Position numbers and translations under genes: made by a program. The notes under the pieces are model-generated. The model was not told the origin of the DNA and did not search any database. It was given only the letters and a program-made list of their open reading frames with translations. Shown here piece after piece: positions 7,849 to 17,019 of a DNA stretch of 64,000 nt; the stretch's first letter is position 1, and every line of letters begins with the position of its first letter. The stretch comes from Vulcanimicrobiota bacterium (GTDB lineage Bacteria > Vulcanimicrobiota > Xenobia > Xenobiales > JADMJV01), in the NCBI GenBank assembly GCA_017307785.1, contig JAFKGI010000009.1, forward strand, positions 124,001 to 188,000, given 5' to 3'.

Positions 7849-8801
7849 CTTCGCAACCCGATAAAGCCTACATCCCCCTGCGTATCATCGGAGTGGAAGC
7901 CAATGACCTGGCTAAACCGCGAGATCCGCACTGGAAAGACCAGCCGCAACGTCCGGATTGGCTGCGCATTCGTCTGCAGACCAGCGATAGCTTCGGCAAG
8001 ATCAAGGGTATGATGGGCAACCTCAAGCTGCACACCGTATGTGAAGAGGCTCGCTGCCCCAATATCTATGAATGCTGGTCCGACGGTACGGCTACCTTCA
8101 TGGTCATGGGCGACACCTGCACCCGGGCCTGCGGCTTCTGCAACGTCAAGACCGGCCGGCCGGAAGCTCTCGACATCCACGAGCCCCAGCATGTGGCCGA
8201 GGCCGTGCAGCAAATGGGCCTGGATCACGCCGTGATCACTTCGGTGGACCGCGACGATCTGCCGGATGGAGGCGCTCAGCACATCGCTGATACCATCGAG
8301 GCGGTGCGTAAGCTCAATCCGAACACCAAGATCGAGGTCCTGATTCCGGATTTTCAGGGTGATTGGGACGCGTTTCAGTTGGTGCTGAATGCCCGCCCCG
8401 ACGTGCTCAATCACAACACCGAGACGGTTCCCCGTCTTTACAAGCGAGTGCGCAACCGGGCTGACTACCAGCAGACCCTGGATTTGCTGCGGCGCGCCCA
8501 CGAGTGGCGACTGGACCACTTCCCGGGGATGCTCACCAAGTCGGGTATCATGGTCGGCCTGGGAGAAAGTTCAGAAGAAGTTGAGCAGACCATCGCGGAC
8601 ATCCGCGCCCAGAAAACCGACGTTTTGACGGTCGGCCAGTATATGCGGCCAACCATGAAGCACTTGCCGGTGGAACGATATTGGTCCCCAGAAGAGTTCT
8701 CTCAATTGAGGGATTTTGCACTGAACCTGGGTTTCCGCTTCGTTGAGGCCGGTCCACTAGTGCGTTCGTCCTATCACGCCAAGCGCCACCGGGTCGATTA
8801 A
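7845..8801 (+). CDS. lipA: Lipoyl synthase LipA (radical SAM)
   Basis: 318 residues. The auxiliary cluster ligands are C66, C71 and C77 (CEEARCPNIYEC), and the radical SAM cluster ligands are C92, C96 and C99 (CTRACGFC). The C-terminal RSSYHAK includes the conserved RSS serine that binds the auxiliary cluster. It inserts two sulfurs into octanoyl groups attached by LipB. ATGA overlap with lipB and direct linkage to an E2 gene show an operon that makes and lipoylates the acyltransferase. Length and motif order are normal for the family. Confidence 0.97.
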   Translation: MTSQPDKAYIPLRIIGVEANDLAKPRDPHWKDQPQRPDWLRIRLQTSDSFGKIKGMMGNLKLHTVCEEARCPNIYECWSDGTATFMVMGDTCTRACGFCNVKTGRPEALDIHEPQHVAEAVQQMGLDHAVITSVDRDDLPDGGAQHIADTIEAVRKLNPNTKIEVLIPDFQGDWDAFQLVLNARPDVLNHNTETVPRLYKRVRNRADYQQTLDLLRRAHEWRLDHFPGMLTKSGIMVGLGESSEEVEQTIADIRAQKTDVLTVGQYMRPTMKHLPVERYWSPEEFSQLRDFALNLGFRFVEAGPLVRSSYHAKRHRVD

Positions 8802-8829
8802 CAACGATACTTGTCATGTCCTGTGGTAC

Positions 8830-8847
8830 GGTAACAGGCTGTTAACC
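8830..8847. repeat. Imperfect inverted repeat between lipA and cdnL
   Basis: GGTAACAGGCTGTTAACC is nearly symmetrical about its centre. It lacks a following T-run, so it is not a clear terminator and could be a protein-binding site. The rest of the 195-base gap holds no gene. A weak TTGAAA/TAGAGG pair with 17-bp spacing (8921-8949) may be the cdnL promoter. Confidence 0.3.
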
Positions 8848-8996
8848 TTTAGCCGGTGGCGCCGCTGTATGGTGGTCTTGGGGAAGAGTAGAAAACACCC
8901 CGATAAACAACACACCGCAATTGAAACGATGCATATCTCCCGTTAGAGGAGGGGCAGGGGCACAGCCTATGTGCTGCGCCCAGAAAGAGAGGTCTC

Positions 8997-9494
8997 ATGT
9001 TCCGAGTAGGTAGTAAAGTGATTCATTCACTACACGGGTTGGGGGTAGTCGAGTCCATCGAGGAGAAAGAAATCCTCGGAAACGTAACGCGCTTTGCCGT
9101 GCTCGCCTTCGAGCGTCTGCAGATTATGGCGAACGTGGATCAGAAGAACAGCATGGTCCGCCCCCTGATTGAGGCCAGCCAGGTTCCCCAGGTTCTCGAG
9201 TTCCTCAAAGGTGCTTCTTGTGAGCTTCCCAGCAACTACACCAAGCGCTACAACCTGAACCTCGAGAAGATGAAGAGTGGCGACGTTTTCCAGACTTGCG
9301 AAGTCGTCAAGTCGCTGAGCGTCCTCGGTCGCAACAAGAAGCTCGGTCACAAAGACCAGTCGATGCTCGAGAAGGCCCGCAAAGTGCTGGCTCAAGAGCT
9401 CAGCTACGTCACCGATTGCGACGTGGAAAACATGGAGTCGGTCGTCGAGCAGACCTGCAGCCTGGCCGCCGAAGGCCAGCTCGTCTCCGCCTAA
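8997..9494 (+). CDS. CdnL/CarD-family RNA polymerase-binding regulator
   Basis: 165 residues. The N-terminal Tudor-like RNA polymerase interaction domain starts MFRVGSKVIHSLHGLGVVES and is followed by the helical C-terminal domain with the family pattern NLEKMKSGDVFQTCEVVKSL and SMLEKARKVLAQEL. CdnL/CarD proteins bind the RNA polymerase beta subunit and stabilise open complexes at rRNA and other promoters; they are essential in several phyla. The gene stands alone, with GAGAGG before the ATG and a strong intrinsic terminator straight after. The protein lacks the high-mobility-group-like extension of Myxococcus CarD, so CdnL is the closer match. Confidence 0.9.
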   Translation: MFRVGSKVIHSLHGLGVVESIEEKEILGNVTRFAVLAFERLQIMANVDQKNSMVRPLIEASQVPQVLEFLKGASCELPSNYTKRYNLNLEKMKSGDVFQTCEVVKSLSVLGRNKKLGHKDQSMLEKARKVLAQELSYVTDCDVENMESVVEQTCSLAAEGQLVSA

Positions 9495-9511
9495 ACGAAG
9501 CGACAAGATTC

Positions 9512-9545
9512 AAAAGAGACCGGATTCGTCCGGTCTCTTTTGCTT
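9512..9545 (+). terminator. Intrinsic terminator after cdnL
   Basis: A 13-bp perfect stem (AAAAGAGACCGGA and its complement) closed by a TTCG tetraloop, with T-rich sequence following. It separates cdnL from the convergent Nudix-wHTH gene and may serve both directions, as the stem begins with an A-run. Confidence 0.9.
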
Positions 9546-9557
9546 TGTCGGCAAAAC

Positions 9558-10427
9558 TTACGCCTGACGAGGGAGGCCGACGCCCGGGGCGGGGCGCTCC
9601 CGCAAAACCTCACGGCGGAAGTGAAAGAGTTCGGCGGGGCGACCGATAGAACGGGTCAGTTGACCGGTGCCCTCCACCAATCCGCCTTGTTCGACCAGGC
9701 GGCGGAAATTTTGCTTGTGAACGGGGACGCCCGACAGTGCTTCCACCGCTTTTTGCAGCTGCAGCAGGGTGAATTCCTCGGGGAGCATTTCGAAGATCAC
9801 CGGGCGGTAGCGCAGTTTGCCACGAATTCGCGCCAGAGCGGTGGCCAGCATGCGCCGATGGTCCAGGGCCATGGACTCGCCCAGGCCCGGCGCGCCGCTT
9901 TCGGATTCTTGCACCAGTCCCAACTGGTAGAGAAGTTCATAGCGCTCCAGCACTCGATATCCGTCCCAGGGGGCACCTTCCAGGCCGAAGGCAATCTGGC
10001 CGCGCAAGCGCAGGTCGCCGGCTTTTTGCAGGGCCGTGGCCAACTGCTTGTTGAGCGCGTCAGGCGGACCTTTGCGCCAATCTTCCCAGGGTAAGAAGTC
10101 GTAGACATCGCGCCATGAGGCTGAAATCTTGGGCGGAATCGCTTCTTCTCGAACCAGGGCCAGGTAAGCAATAGAAATCATGCGGACGCCCGGCACCCGA
10201 TCGCGGGCGCGGTCCCCGAAGGAGTAGAGCTGTTCGACGTAGCCCAGTTCCAGCCCGGTCTGCTGGCGGACCCAGCGCCTTAGGGCCAGTTCCAGGGTGC
10301 GGTCGTCTTCCGAGTCCAGGTCGCCAAAGGGCAGAGCCGCCATTTGCGACCAGGGAATCGTCATGACGCGAGGCTGGTCGCGGGTGACGGCAAGGATCAG
10401 GGCATTGAGCCCGACGCGAACTTCCAT
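9558..10427 (-). CDS. NrtR-like Nudix/winged-helix regulator
   Basis: 289 residues. The N-terminal 150 or so form a Nudix-like fold (VRVGLNALILAVTRDQPRVM), but the catalytic Nudix box is eroded: the REXXEE core reads as RRWVRQQTG, without the metal-binding glutamates. The C-terminal part (about residues 210-285) is a winged helix of the NrtR kind, with KQNFRRLVEQGGLVEGTG and GRPAELFHF. NrtR proteins repress NAD synthesis or salvage genes and bind ADP-ribose through the inactive Nudix domain. No NAD gene is next to it, so the target here is unknown. It lies two bases after the stop of the secreted NPCBM-like gene. Confidence 0.75.
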   Translation of the reverse strand: MEVRVGLNALILAVTRDQPRVMTIPWSQMAALPFGDLDSEDDRTLELALRRWVRQQTGLELGYVEQLYSFGDRARDRVPGVRMISIAYLALVREEAIPPKISASWRDVYDFLPWEDWRKGPPDALNKQLATALQKAGDLRLRGQIAFGLEGAPWDGYRVLERYELLYQLGLVQESESGAPGLGESMALDHRRMLATALARIRGKLRYRPVIFEMLPEEFTLLQLQKAVEALSGVPVHKQNFRRLVEQGGLVEGTGQLTRSIGRPAELFHFRREVLRERPAPGVGLPRQA

Positions 10428-10429
10428 TG

Positions 10430-11086
10430 TTAGGGACTGGTGGTGGTGATTTTGACTTTGCGCAGCTGCGTGTCGTTGATGATCTTGACCTGGACGGTCG
10501 ATTCGCCGGACTTGATCGGCATATTCACGGGCAGACTGGTGGGCGCATTGACCTGATCGTAAGGAACACGAGCCCCATTGATTTCCACCTGGTAGGGGGT
10601 GGCCTTCTCCTCATTGGTCAGGCCGCGCTTGAGCATCGGTTCGCCAAAGCAGGCGTTGAGGGTGCCGCCGTAGCTCACGGGTTCGATGCGCAGCAACACG
10701 ATTTTCTTGCCTTCGATGGGAACGCGAATGAACTCCGGCTCCTGACCTCCGTGGATTTCTCCACTGGTATAGAGAGTCTGCTGGTCGGCCAGCACGGAAA
10801 ACTTGCAGACGCGATTCTTGGAAACATTTTTCGTGTAGCCCACATGGGCTTCCAGGACTTCCCAGCCGCCTTTGAAGTTGTAGCCGATCGCGGCTACCCC
10901 GGGCGCCCCCAGTCCTTCCAGGCGACCGTTGAAACTCTGGGTCCCCATGTTGACGGTCCCATAGTCCCAGACCATGCCTTCCACAGCTTCCCGCTCGTGG
11001 GCCACCAGGGGAAACTTTTCGGCGGCGCTCAGGGCGCTGTAGGCGAGGGCAAGGCTTAAAAGACCAACGGAAAACAAATGACGCAT
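10430..11086 (-). CDS. Secreted NPCBM/NEW2-like domain protein
   Basis: 218 residues with a signal peptide (MRHLFSVGLLSLALAYSALSAA). The mature region resembles an NPCBM carbohydrate-binding module: VNMGTQSFNGRLEGLG, EAHVGYTKN, CKFSVLADQQTLYTSG, IVLLRIEP. The C-terminal 60 residues (EINGARVPYDQV onward) look like a small beta domain. No catalytic domain is attached, so it may simply bind glycans or cell-wall material in the periplasm. It heads an operon with the Nudix regulator. The family call is moderate, because NPCBM modules diverge strongly. Confidence 0.55.
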   Translation of the reverse strand: MRHLFSVGLLSLALAYSALSAAEKFPLVAHEREAVEGMVWDYGTVNMGTQSFNGRLEGLGAPGVAAIGYNFKGGWEVLEAHVGYTKNVSKNRVCKFSVLADQQTLYTSGEIHGGQEPEFIRVPIEGKKIVLLRIEPVSYGGTLNACFGEPMLKRGLTNEEKATPYQVEINGARVPYDQVNAPTSLPVNMPIKSGESTVQVKIINDTQLRKVKITTTSP

Positions 11087-11133
11087 AGCTTTGCCGGTTC
11101 GCTACCGCCTGTTGCCCTCCTCTTGAAGGGTTT

Positions 11134-12405
11134 TCAGTTCGCTCCCTGGTCCTTGTTCTGGCGCTCCGTCCAGCGGGTCAATGCGATACGCTGCTTCTCC
11201 AAAGAAGGTCCGGGTAGCGATCCGCTGGCTCGGGTGACTTTCTCCAGGTCCTGGACCAGTCTCGAGAGCACCCGGCGGTCCAGCGGGGCTCTGGCGGTAT
11301 CTCCGGGCTCGTGGAAGACGCCCAGGCTGTATCCGTCGCTCCCGTGGTCCAGGTAAAGGCCGGAACGCCCTTGCTTGACGATGCTGTCGGCAGCTCCGGC
11401 GTTGCCGTATTTCACGAAAGCCGTCAGCGACTGGTCGGGCTTGGCGCACAGTTGATAGAGAACGATGCGGCAACGCGCCGCGACCGCATCCAGGTTGGCG
11501 TTGAGAGCCAGGTTGAGAGCGCTGCGATAGTGACTGACGGCCTTCTTCAAGGTCCCACCGGCCCGGTAGGCCTCGGCGCGCGACCAGTGATACCAGGCCA
11601 GGCCGATCGCGTAATCGCTTTCGCGCTTCAGTTCCAGGGAGTTGCGCAGAAAACGAGCGCCTTCCGGGTAGCGCTTTTCGCGTACGGCCAGCCAGCCCAG
11701 CCGGTAGAGAATATCGCTCTGCTGGCGGCGGTTGCCGTTTTGGCCGTAGAACTCTTCGGCCTGGCGATAGTGGTTGCAGGCCGAAACCGTCTGCTTTTCC
11801 GCCTCCAGAGTGTTGGCCATTTGCAGCGCAATATGGCTACTCAGATCCTTGTAGCCGGCCGAGCCTTCGGCGATGGCTTTACGGCAGACTTTCAGGGCCT
11901 CCGAGAAGTTGCCCAGGTCGTGCAATACCGAAGCGCTGTTGAACAGCGCCGCCACCAGATTGTAAACGTGCGAGAGCTTGCGATACCGTGCGGCCGCGTC
12001 CTTGAAAAACTTGAGAGCCTCGAGCTTGCGGCCTTCCCGGTCGAGCATGATTCCCAATTCCATGCGGATTTCAGCATTTCGACTGGGGTTGAGAAGCTTG
12101 CCCCGCAGGCGTCGTAAGTGGGCTTGCAGCAGTTCCACGGCTTCTCCGCGCCGGCCCACGGATTCCAGCCACTTGGCCCATTTGCGCAGCCACTTGTACT
12201 GCAGATCCACGTGATCGCCCGTCAGGCGCTCGGCCAATTCCAGCACTTCCCGGGCGCAACTGCGCTGGCCCTGAGCCTGGTGGAGGTCGTAATGCGCCAA
12301 CAGAATGTTGAAAAGCGATTCGTTGGCGTTTTGTTCTGAAGGACCGATTGTTTCGGGAAAGGGGGCCCGTTGACCGACGGCCACGGTCTTGCGTAACCAC
12401 TCCAT
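11134..12405 (-). CDS. TPR-repeat protein
   Basis: About 423 residues with successive tetratricopeptide repeats, for example RMELGIMLDREGRKLEALKFF, ASVLHDLGNFSEALKVCRKA and YRLGWLAVREKRYPEGARFL. The start is uncertain: ATG codons at 12411 and 12405 both give MEWLRKTVAV near the N terminus, and neither has a good ribosome site. No signal peptide or catalytic domain is visible, so it probably acts as a cytoplasmic scaffold. It is divergent from the pilin operon and shares a short upstream region with it; a link to pilus assembly or to the BTAD regulator is possible but not shown. Confidence 0.75.
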   Translation of the reverse strand: MEWLRKTVAVGQRAPFPETIGPSEQNANESLFNILLAHYDLHQAQGQRSCAREVLELAERLTGDHVDLQYKWLRKWAKWLESVGRRGEAVELLQAHLRRLRGKLLNPSRNAEIRMELGIMLDREGRKLEALKFFKDAAARYRKLSHVYNLVAALFNSASVLHDLGNFSEALKVCRKAIAEGSAGYKDLSSHIALQMANTLEAEKQTVSACNHYRQAEEFYGQNGNRRQQSDILYRLGWLAVREKRYPEGARFLRNSLELKRESDYAIGLAWYHWSRAEAYRAGGTLKKAVSHYRSALNLALNANLDAVAARCRIVLYQLCAKPDQSLTAFVKYGNAGAADSIVKQGRSGLYLDHGSDGYSLGVFHEPGDTARAPLDRRVLSRLVQDLEKVTRASGSLPGPSLEKQRIALTRWTERQNKDQGAN

Positions 12406-12465
12406 GCCCATCAGTATACAACATACAGACCAGGAATTACTAACCCGGTGACGCAACTCAGATTC

Positions 12466-12873
12466 ATGAGGGGTACACCAGTTTGGCCCATGGCGGGGCG
12501 TCGCGGCATGGCCTTACTTACGGTACTGGCCCTTTCCGTTCTCCTGTTGCTACTCGGATTGACCTTCCTGAATTTCATCGAAGCCGATTATCGTTTTGCG
12601 GCTCAGGAGGACCGGCGTCAGCAAGCCTATGATCTGGCCGCCTCGGGGCTGGAATATCATCGACGTCACACGGCTGAATTGCATGTCGGCACTCCTCCCG
12701 TAAAAAAGTTTGTTCCCGCTTCTAGCTCGACTCATTTCTTCGTGGTTCAGGTGGAAGCCGACGGTAGCGTGATTTCGCGGGGAGTTGTGCAAAATTCGTT
12801 CCGTGAATTAGCCTCGCATCGATTGGTGGTGCCCCCTGGGGCCAGTCTGCCCGAAGCCAGGTCTTTGCCTTGA
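12466..12873 (+). CDS. PilX/GspK-like minor pseudopilin
   Basis: A short basic leader ending GRRG is followed by a hydrophobic helix (MALLTVLALSVLLLLLGL) and FIEADYRFAAQEDRRQQA. This is the prepilin peptidase pattern, without Glu at position 5, as in GspK and PilX. The mature protein is about 125 residues. Starts at GTG 12448, ATG 12466 and ATG 12490 are possible; 12490 would give the most usual leader length of six residues. Minor pseudopilins sit at the tip of type II secretion or type IV pilus fibres. The gene's stop overlaps the next pseudopilin's start. Confidence 0.7.
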   Translation: MRGTPVWPMAGRRGMALLTVLALSVLLLLLGLTFLNFIEADYRFAAQEDRRQQAYDLAASGLEYHRRHTAELHVGTPPVKKFVPASSSTHFFVVQVEADGSVISRGVVQNSFRELASHRLVVPPGASLPEARSLP

Positions 12874-13415
12874 AGCAGCGTGGTATGACCATTCTCGAGG
12901 TGTTGATCAGTGGCGGCCTCTTCGTGCTGGCCCTGGCGTTGTGCGGTGAACTGGCGGTGATGGGAATTCGCAGTCGAAACCAGAGCATGAACAAGAACGG
13001 CGAGTTTCGGGCCAATTTGACTCTCTTGCATCAGTTGCAAGTAGATCTGAAGGAAACTCGGCAGATTTATCTCCCCGATCTCAACGACCTGGCTCCTCAT
13101 CAGCCGGGGAAAGATTCGGCTGCTCTGGTCTTGCGCTTACCCGGACCCGACGGCTCGCCTCGGGTGGTCGGGTGGAACATCCAGGACCTGGAGTTACGCC
13201 GAGTGATCTACAAGCCGGATTTCAATCCGGCGGTGCCCGCCAGTCACGTTCCACAGCCTCAAGAGAGGACCCTGAACACCCGCGGGATTGGAAACTTCAC
13301 CCTGCAATTGGAGCCTCCGGGCCAAAATTATGGAAGCAAGCTCCTGCACATTCAAATGGACTGCCTGGACCCGGCTTTGCAAAAGATCGAAGTCACCCAG
13401 CGGCTGGAACTGTAG
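12870..13415 (+). CDS. Type IV pilin-like pseudopilin
   Basis: 181 residues. The N terminus MKQRGMTILEVLISGGLF is a classical class III signal: cleavage after Gly5, Met at +1 and Glu at +5 of the mature protein. The rest is a soluble globular domain of about 150 residues, like PilV/PilW or GspJ. The start codon is TTG at 12870, overlapping the previous stop as TTGA, and agrees with the pilin leader. It likely forms a fibre tip with the preceding PilX-like protein. The stop TAG shares its last base with the GTG start of the GspF gene. Confidence 0.8.
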   Translation: MKQRGMTILEVLISGGLFVLALALCGELAVMGIRSRNQSMNKNGEFRANLTLLHQLQVDLKETRQIYLPDLNDLAPHQPGKDSAALVLRLPGPDGSPRVVGWNIQDLELRRVIYKPDFNPAVPASHVPQPQERTLNTRGIGNFTLQLEPPGQNYGSKLLHIQMDCLDPALQKIEVTQRLEL

Positions 13416-14620
13416 TGCCTTACTACGGCTATCGCGGCTTGAGCAGCAGCAAGCGCAGCATCACCGGTCGAGTCTGGGCGACCGATGAGAAGCACGCTTT
13501 GCGTCAGCTGGAGGACCGAGGTCTGCAGAAGATCTTCCTCAAGCCACCGCTGCCCTGGTCGGCCTGGCTGGAGCGGTTGCGCCCCGCCAGCGCTCAGGAC
13601 CACGCTCTGTGCTGCCGCCAACTGGCAGTGCTCTTGAAGAGCGGGGTCTCCATCAGCAATAGTCTGGATATTCTTTTGCGCCAACCCTTGCCTCCCGCTC
13701 TCTATCGAGCTTATCAGACTTGCTCGACCTCGGTGCAGCAGGGCAGCTCCTTATCCGCCGCGATGCGCAAATCGCGCGGTGAATTCGACGAATTCTACGT
13801 CGGGCTGGTTCAGGTTGGCGAGCAAACCGGTCGACTTTCTCAAAACGTCCTGGATGTCTCGGATTACCTGGAGCGCGAGATGGGTTTGCGTGCCAAGGTG
13901 CGTGGGGCCCTGACTTACCCTCTGATCGTAACCACTCTCTCCCTTTGCATGGCCTATCTTATGGTGCAGCACGTGCTTCCGCGTTTCATTAACGGGCTCT
14001 TTCCGCCGGGTATGAAGTTGCCGTGGTTCACTCAGACGCTGATCGGGGTGACCCATCTTTTTCAAAAACCTTCCCTGGTGTTGTTGGCCCTGGGTTTATT
14101 GGCCACCCTTGGGCTGATGCTGCGGGGCTATCTGCGCACCGAGGCGGGCCGCGTGCAGCTCTACGAAACGCTGATGAAATGGAAGCCGACTCGAGATTTC
14201 TTCGGCAAAATCATGGCCGTGCGCACGGCCCGCACCCTGGCCACCGGGGTGGAAGCAGGCTTGACCGTTTCCGCGGCTCTGAAGCTGGCCTCGACGGCCA
14301 GCGGCAATCCTTACCTGGCTCGGTATTTGGACATCGCCTGTGAAGATCTGAGCGACGGTCATCCGCTGGCCCGTTGCTTTCGAGCGATTCCTTTCGCACC
14401 TCCGATGCTGTGCGGGTTTATCGAACTGGGCGAGGAAACCAGCGCCTTGCCGGTGGTGCTGCGGAAATCGGCGGAAATGCTGGAGTTGGAAGTCGACGAG
14501 GTGATTCAGACCTTCACCCAGCTCTTGGAGCCGATTCTGGTGGGAATGATGGGCCTTTTCGTGGGCTTTGTGTTGATTTCGCTGTTCATACCGATCTATC
14601 AGATGTTGGGGACGGTTTGA
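13415..14620 (+). CDS. GspF/PilC-family inner-membrane platform protein
   Basis: About 401 residues. The opening YYGYRGLSSSKRSITGRVWA and DEKHALRQLEDRGL match the GspF/PilC N-terminal segment, and two T2SSF domains follow (CCRQLAVLLKSGVSI and RTARTLATGVEAGLTV), each ending in membrane helices. It is the platform on which the assembly ATPase acts in type II secretion and type IV pili. The start is GTG 13415; longer upstream frames read through the pseudopilin gene and are not credible. No ATPase (GspE/PilB), peptidase or secretin gene is in the window, so these must lie elsewhere. Confidence 0.88.
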   Translation: MPYYGYRGLSSSKRSITGRVWATDEKHALRQLEDRGLQKIFLKPPLPWSAWLERLRPASAQDHALCCRQLAVLLKSGVSISNSLDILLRQPLPPALYRAYQTCSTSVQQGSSLSAAMRKSRGEFDEFYVGLVQVGEQTGRLSQNVLDVSDYLEREMGLRAKVRGALTYPLIVTTLSLCMAYLMVQHVLPRFINGLFPPGMKLPWFTQTLIGVTHLFQKPSLVLLALGLLATLGLMLRGYLRTEAGRVQLYETLMKWKPTRDFFGKIMAVRTARTLATGVEAGLTVSAALKLASTASGNPYLARYLDIACEDLSDGHPLARCFRAIPFAPPMLCGFIELGEETSALPVVLRKSAEMLELEVDEVIQTFTQLLEPILVGMMGLFVGFVLISLFIPIYQMLGTV

Positions 14621-17019
14621 TGGCCTGGCTTGGTTTACTGGTGGGGACTCTGGTGGGCATGGGGCTGCTCGGTTCGCCGGTCGGACTGAAACCGGATCAG
14701 ATAGTGCTGATTTGGTGCGGCTGCGGAGTGCTGGTCGAGTTGGCCGCGGCCCGCTTGCCGCGTTTTGGATTTTGCGCGACCGGAGCCGGCCTGTGGCTGG
14801 GCCTGGCCGCCCGTTTTCCGGCTCTGGCCTGGCTGGCCGTCCTGGGTGCAGGCCTGGCTTTCCTGCTGCGCATCGGTCGAACTTCTCAGGCCGGGGTCGG
14901 AAGTCTACTGGAAGCTCTGGCCGATCTCCAGCCGCTGGCGCTGGCCATTGGACTGGGCCATGCCTTTGCTCAGCCGCTGCTGGCACCTCTGGTCTGGTGG
15001 TTGTTCTGGTGGCTGCAGCCGTCTTTTCTGACTCAAGTTCTGGACGAAGAGGTCGGCGGTGAGTGGGCCCGGATGCGCGTCCGGCTGACGCGCGTGGGGT
15101 TGACGGCGGCGTCCCTTGGCGCCCTGGCCGGCTTTGTGCCCGCTGATAAGCCCGTGGTTCCGGTCCTTCTGGCGCTGGCCTTATGGTTGCTGTCAGGCAC
15201 TTCCAGCTCCGTTCAGTTGGGAGTGGACGCGGAGGCGCGTGAGATCGTCGGACGACAGAAGCAGCGGGGGCTCCAGCAACGAGAAAAAGGACTGGATCGT
15301 CGCGAGGAAGGGCTCCAGGCGGAGGGGCACAAGCAGAAGTTGACGGCGGCCGAACTGTCGGTGCGCCTGCAGACCTACCAGCTGGTCGACGAAATGCTCG
15401 AGTCCATTCCTCAGAGATTGGCCTTTCAAGCGGTAGGAGAGATGATCGTGCAGCGCTTGCAGGCCCGGTTCGGGATTAGCAACGTGGTGCTGTTTTGGGA
15501 CCAGAGAGGCAGCCTGAATCCTGTTTCCTGGGTCAGTCGTCATGCCGATCGGATCGCCTCGGCCGGGCTGACCCAGCGCAGCGAGCCCATCGTGGCCGAA
15601 GCCATCCGAATCGGTCGGCTGAAGCAGGAGCGAGGCAGCAACGCAGCCCCCAACCGTCTTTTCCCCGAGGATCAGTGGTCCCTGGCCCTGCCTTTGCCAG
15701 GGCGGGGTGGGTTTTATCTGGGCAGCGAATTTCTCCGCGAACTTGGCGAGGAAGACTTGCATTTTCTCGAAGTGCTGGCACGCCACTCGGTCCTGGCTCT
15801 GGACGCGGCCGCCTGGTATCAGACCCTGCAGACTTCCTTACAGAAAGAGGCGGCAACCGCCGCGCGAAATGAGGCCCTGGTGCAAAGATTGGCTCTGGTC
15901 ATCGATGGCGTGACCCAACTCATCCGACTGCGTGATGCGCAGGCGATGCTGGAACGCGCCGCGGAGATTTTGGAGCCGGTGATATCCCACCAGGGCTATC
16001 TGGGACGCTCAGCCGACCTGGCCGTCTTTCTCGGCAACGGCGACCGGGCCGCCCTGGAGGCTCTGGCGACTCGGGTGACCGAGCAAGGGCTGCCGTTGCT
16101 ATTGGAAAATCCCCACCGCCTGGGCGTTCCCTTGCTTAGTGACCAGGGGTCTCAGGGAGCTCTGGTGCTGGAGCGAACGGATAAGCCGTTTACTCGTGAG
16201 GACCAGGATATTCTGGCCGTGCTCAGCTATCAGCTGGGTGGCGCCATCGTCAGCGCCAGGCTGTTCGCGGAACTGCAGAAGACTCACGCCGCGCTGCGAG
16301 ACTCGCAGGCGCAGTTGATGCAGTCGAGCAAGATGGCGGCGGTGGGCCAACTGGCGGGCGGTGTCGCTCACGAGCTCAATACTCCGTTGGGAGCCGTTGC
16401 TCTGGCTATCGAGGCCGCCCAGCTGAATCTGGAGACCAAGCCGGACCGGGCCATCCAGCGACTACAGCGGGCCACTAAGGCGGTCGGTCAGATGAAAGAA
16501 ATCGTCTCCAAGCTGCTTTTCTACTCTCGCGACGCGCGCACCGGATGGCGCGAAACCAGCATCAATCAGGTGATCGAGGATACCTTGCAGATGGTGGGTC
16601 ACCAGCTCCGCCTGGACAATGTCGAAGTGCTCCAGCAGCTGTCCGAGCTCTCGCCAGTTCTGGCCAATGCCAACGAGCTGCAGCAAGTTTTGACCAATCT
16701 GATTTTGAACGCTCGCGACGCTATGCTGGCTCCCGGAGCGGTCGGGAAACGTCTGATGATTTCGAGTGGTGCTTGGGAATCGGGGGTCTGGGTCAAGGTG
16801 CGAGATCAGGGAACGGGCATTCCGCCCGAGGTCTTGGAGCGTATCTTCGAGCCCTTCTTCACCACCAAAGACGTAGGTAAGGGCACCGGTCTGGGCCTTT
16901 CGGTGACCTCGCAGCTCATCCAGCAGCACGGCGGAACCATCAAGGTTCAATCGTATCCGGGGCAGGGGACCGAATTTGAAGTCCGCCTGCTGACCACTCC
17001 CCCGGCGGAGGTCGCGTGA
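14620..17019 (+). CDS. Membrane sensor histidine kinase with GAF-like regions
   Basis: 799 residues. The first 220 contain about six to eight hydrophobic helices, followed by a coiled-coil linker (around residues 205-250), two GAF-like regions (about 255-400 and 430-560), a HisKA domain with His584 in QLAGGVAHELNTPLGAV, and a HATPase_c domain with N, G1 (VRDQGTGIP) and G2 (GKGTGLGLSV) boxes. It autophosphorylates and should pass phosphate to the receiver-BTAD protein encoded next, whose GTG overlaps its stop. The ATG overlaps the GspF stop as TGATG, so the kinase is translationally coupled to pilus genes. The signal is unknown. Confidence 0.9.
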   Translation: MAWLGLLVGTLVGMGLLGSPVGLKPDQIVLIWCGCGVLVELAAARLPRFGFCATGAGLWLGLAARFPALAWLAVLGAGLAFLLRIGRTSQAGVGSLLEALADLQPLALAIGLGHAFAQPLLAPLVWWLFWWLQPSFLTQVLDEEVGGEWARMRVRLTRVGLTAASLGALAGFVPADKPVVPVLLALALWLLSGTSSSVQLGVDAEAREIVGRQKQRGLQQREKGLDRREEGLQAEGHKQKLTAAELSVRLQTYQLVDEMLESIPQRLAFQAVGEMIVQRLQARFGISNVVLFWDQRGSLNPVSWVSRHADRIASAGLTQRSEPIVAEAIRIGRLKQERGSNAAPNRLFPEDQWSLALPLPGRGGFYLGSEFLRELGEEDLHFLEVLARHSVLALDAAAWYQTLQTSLQKEAATAARNEALVQRLALVIDGVTQLIRLRDAQAMLERAAEILEPVISHQGYLGRSADLAVFLGNGDRAALEALATRVTEQGLPLLLENPHRLGVPLLSDQGSQGALVLERTDKPFTREDQDILAVLSYQLGGAIVSARLFAELQKTHAALRDSQAQLMQSSKMAAVGQLAGGVAHELNTPLGAVALAIEAAQLNLETKPDRAIQRLQRATKAVGQMKEIVSKLLFYSRDARTGWRETSINQVIEDTLQMVGHQLRLDNVEVLQQLSELSPVLANANELQQVLTNLILNARDAMLAPGAVGKRLMISSGAWESGVWVKVRDQGTGIPPEVLERIFEPFFTTKDVGKGTGLGLSVTSQLIQQHGGTIKVQSYPGQGTEFEVRLLTTPPAEVA

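Noticed and set aside
8830..8847. Intrinsic terminator of lipA
   Set aside because: Short imperfect palindrome without a T-run.
12448..12465. GTG start for the first pseudopilin
   Set aside because: Would give an unusually long prepilin leader and has no ribosome site; kept only as an alternative.
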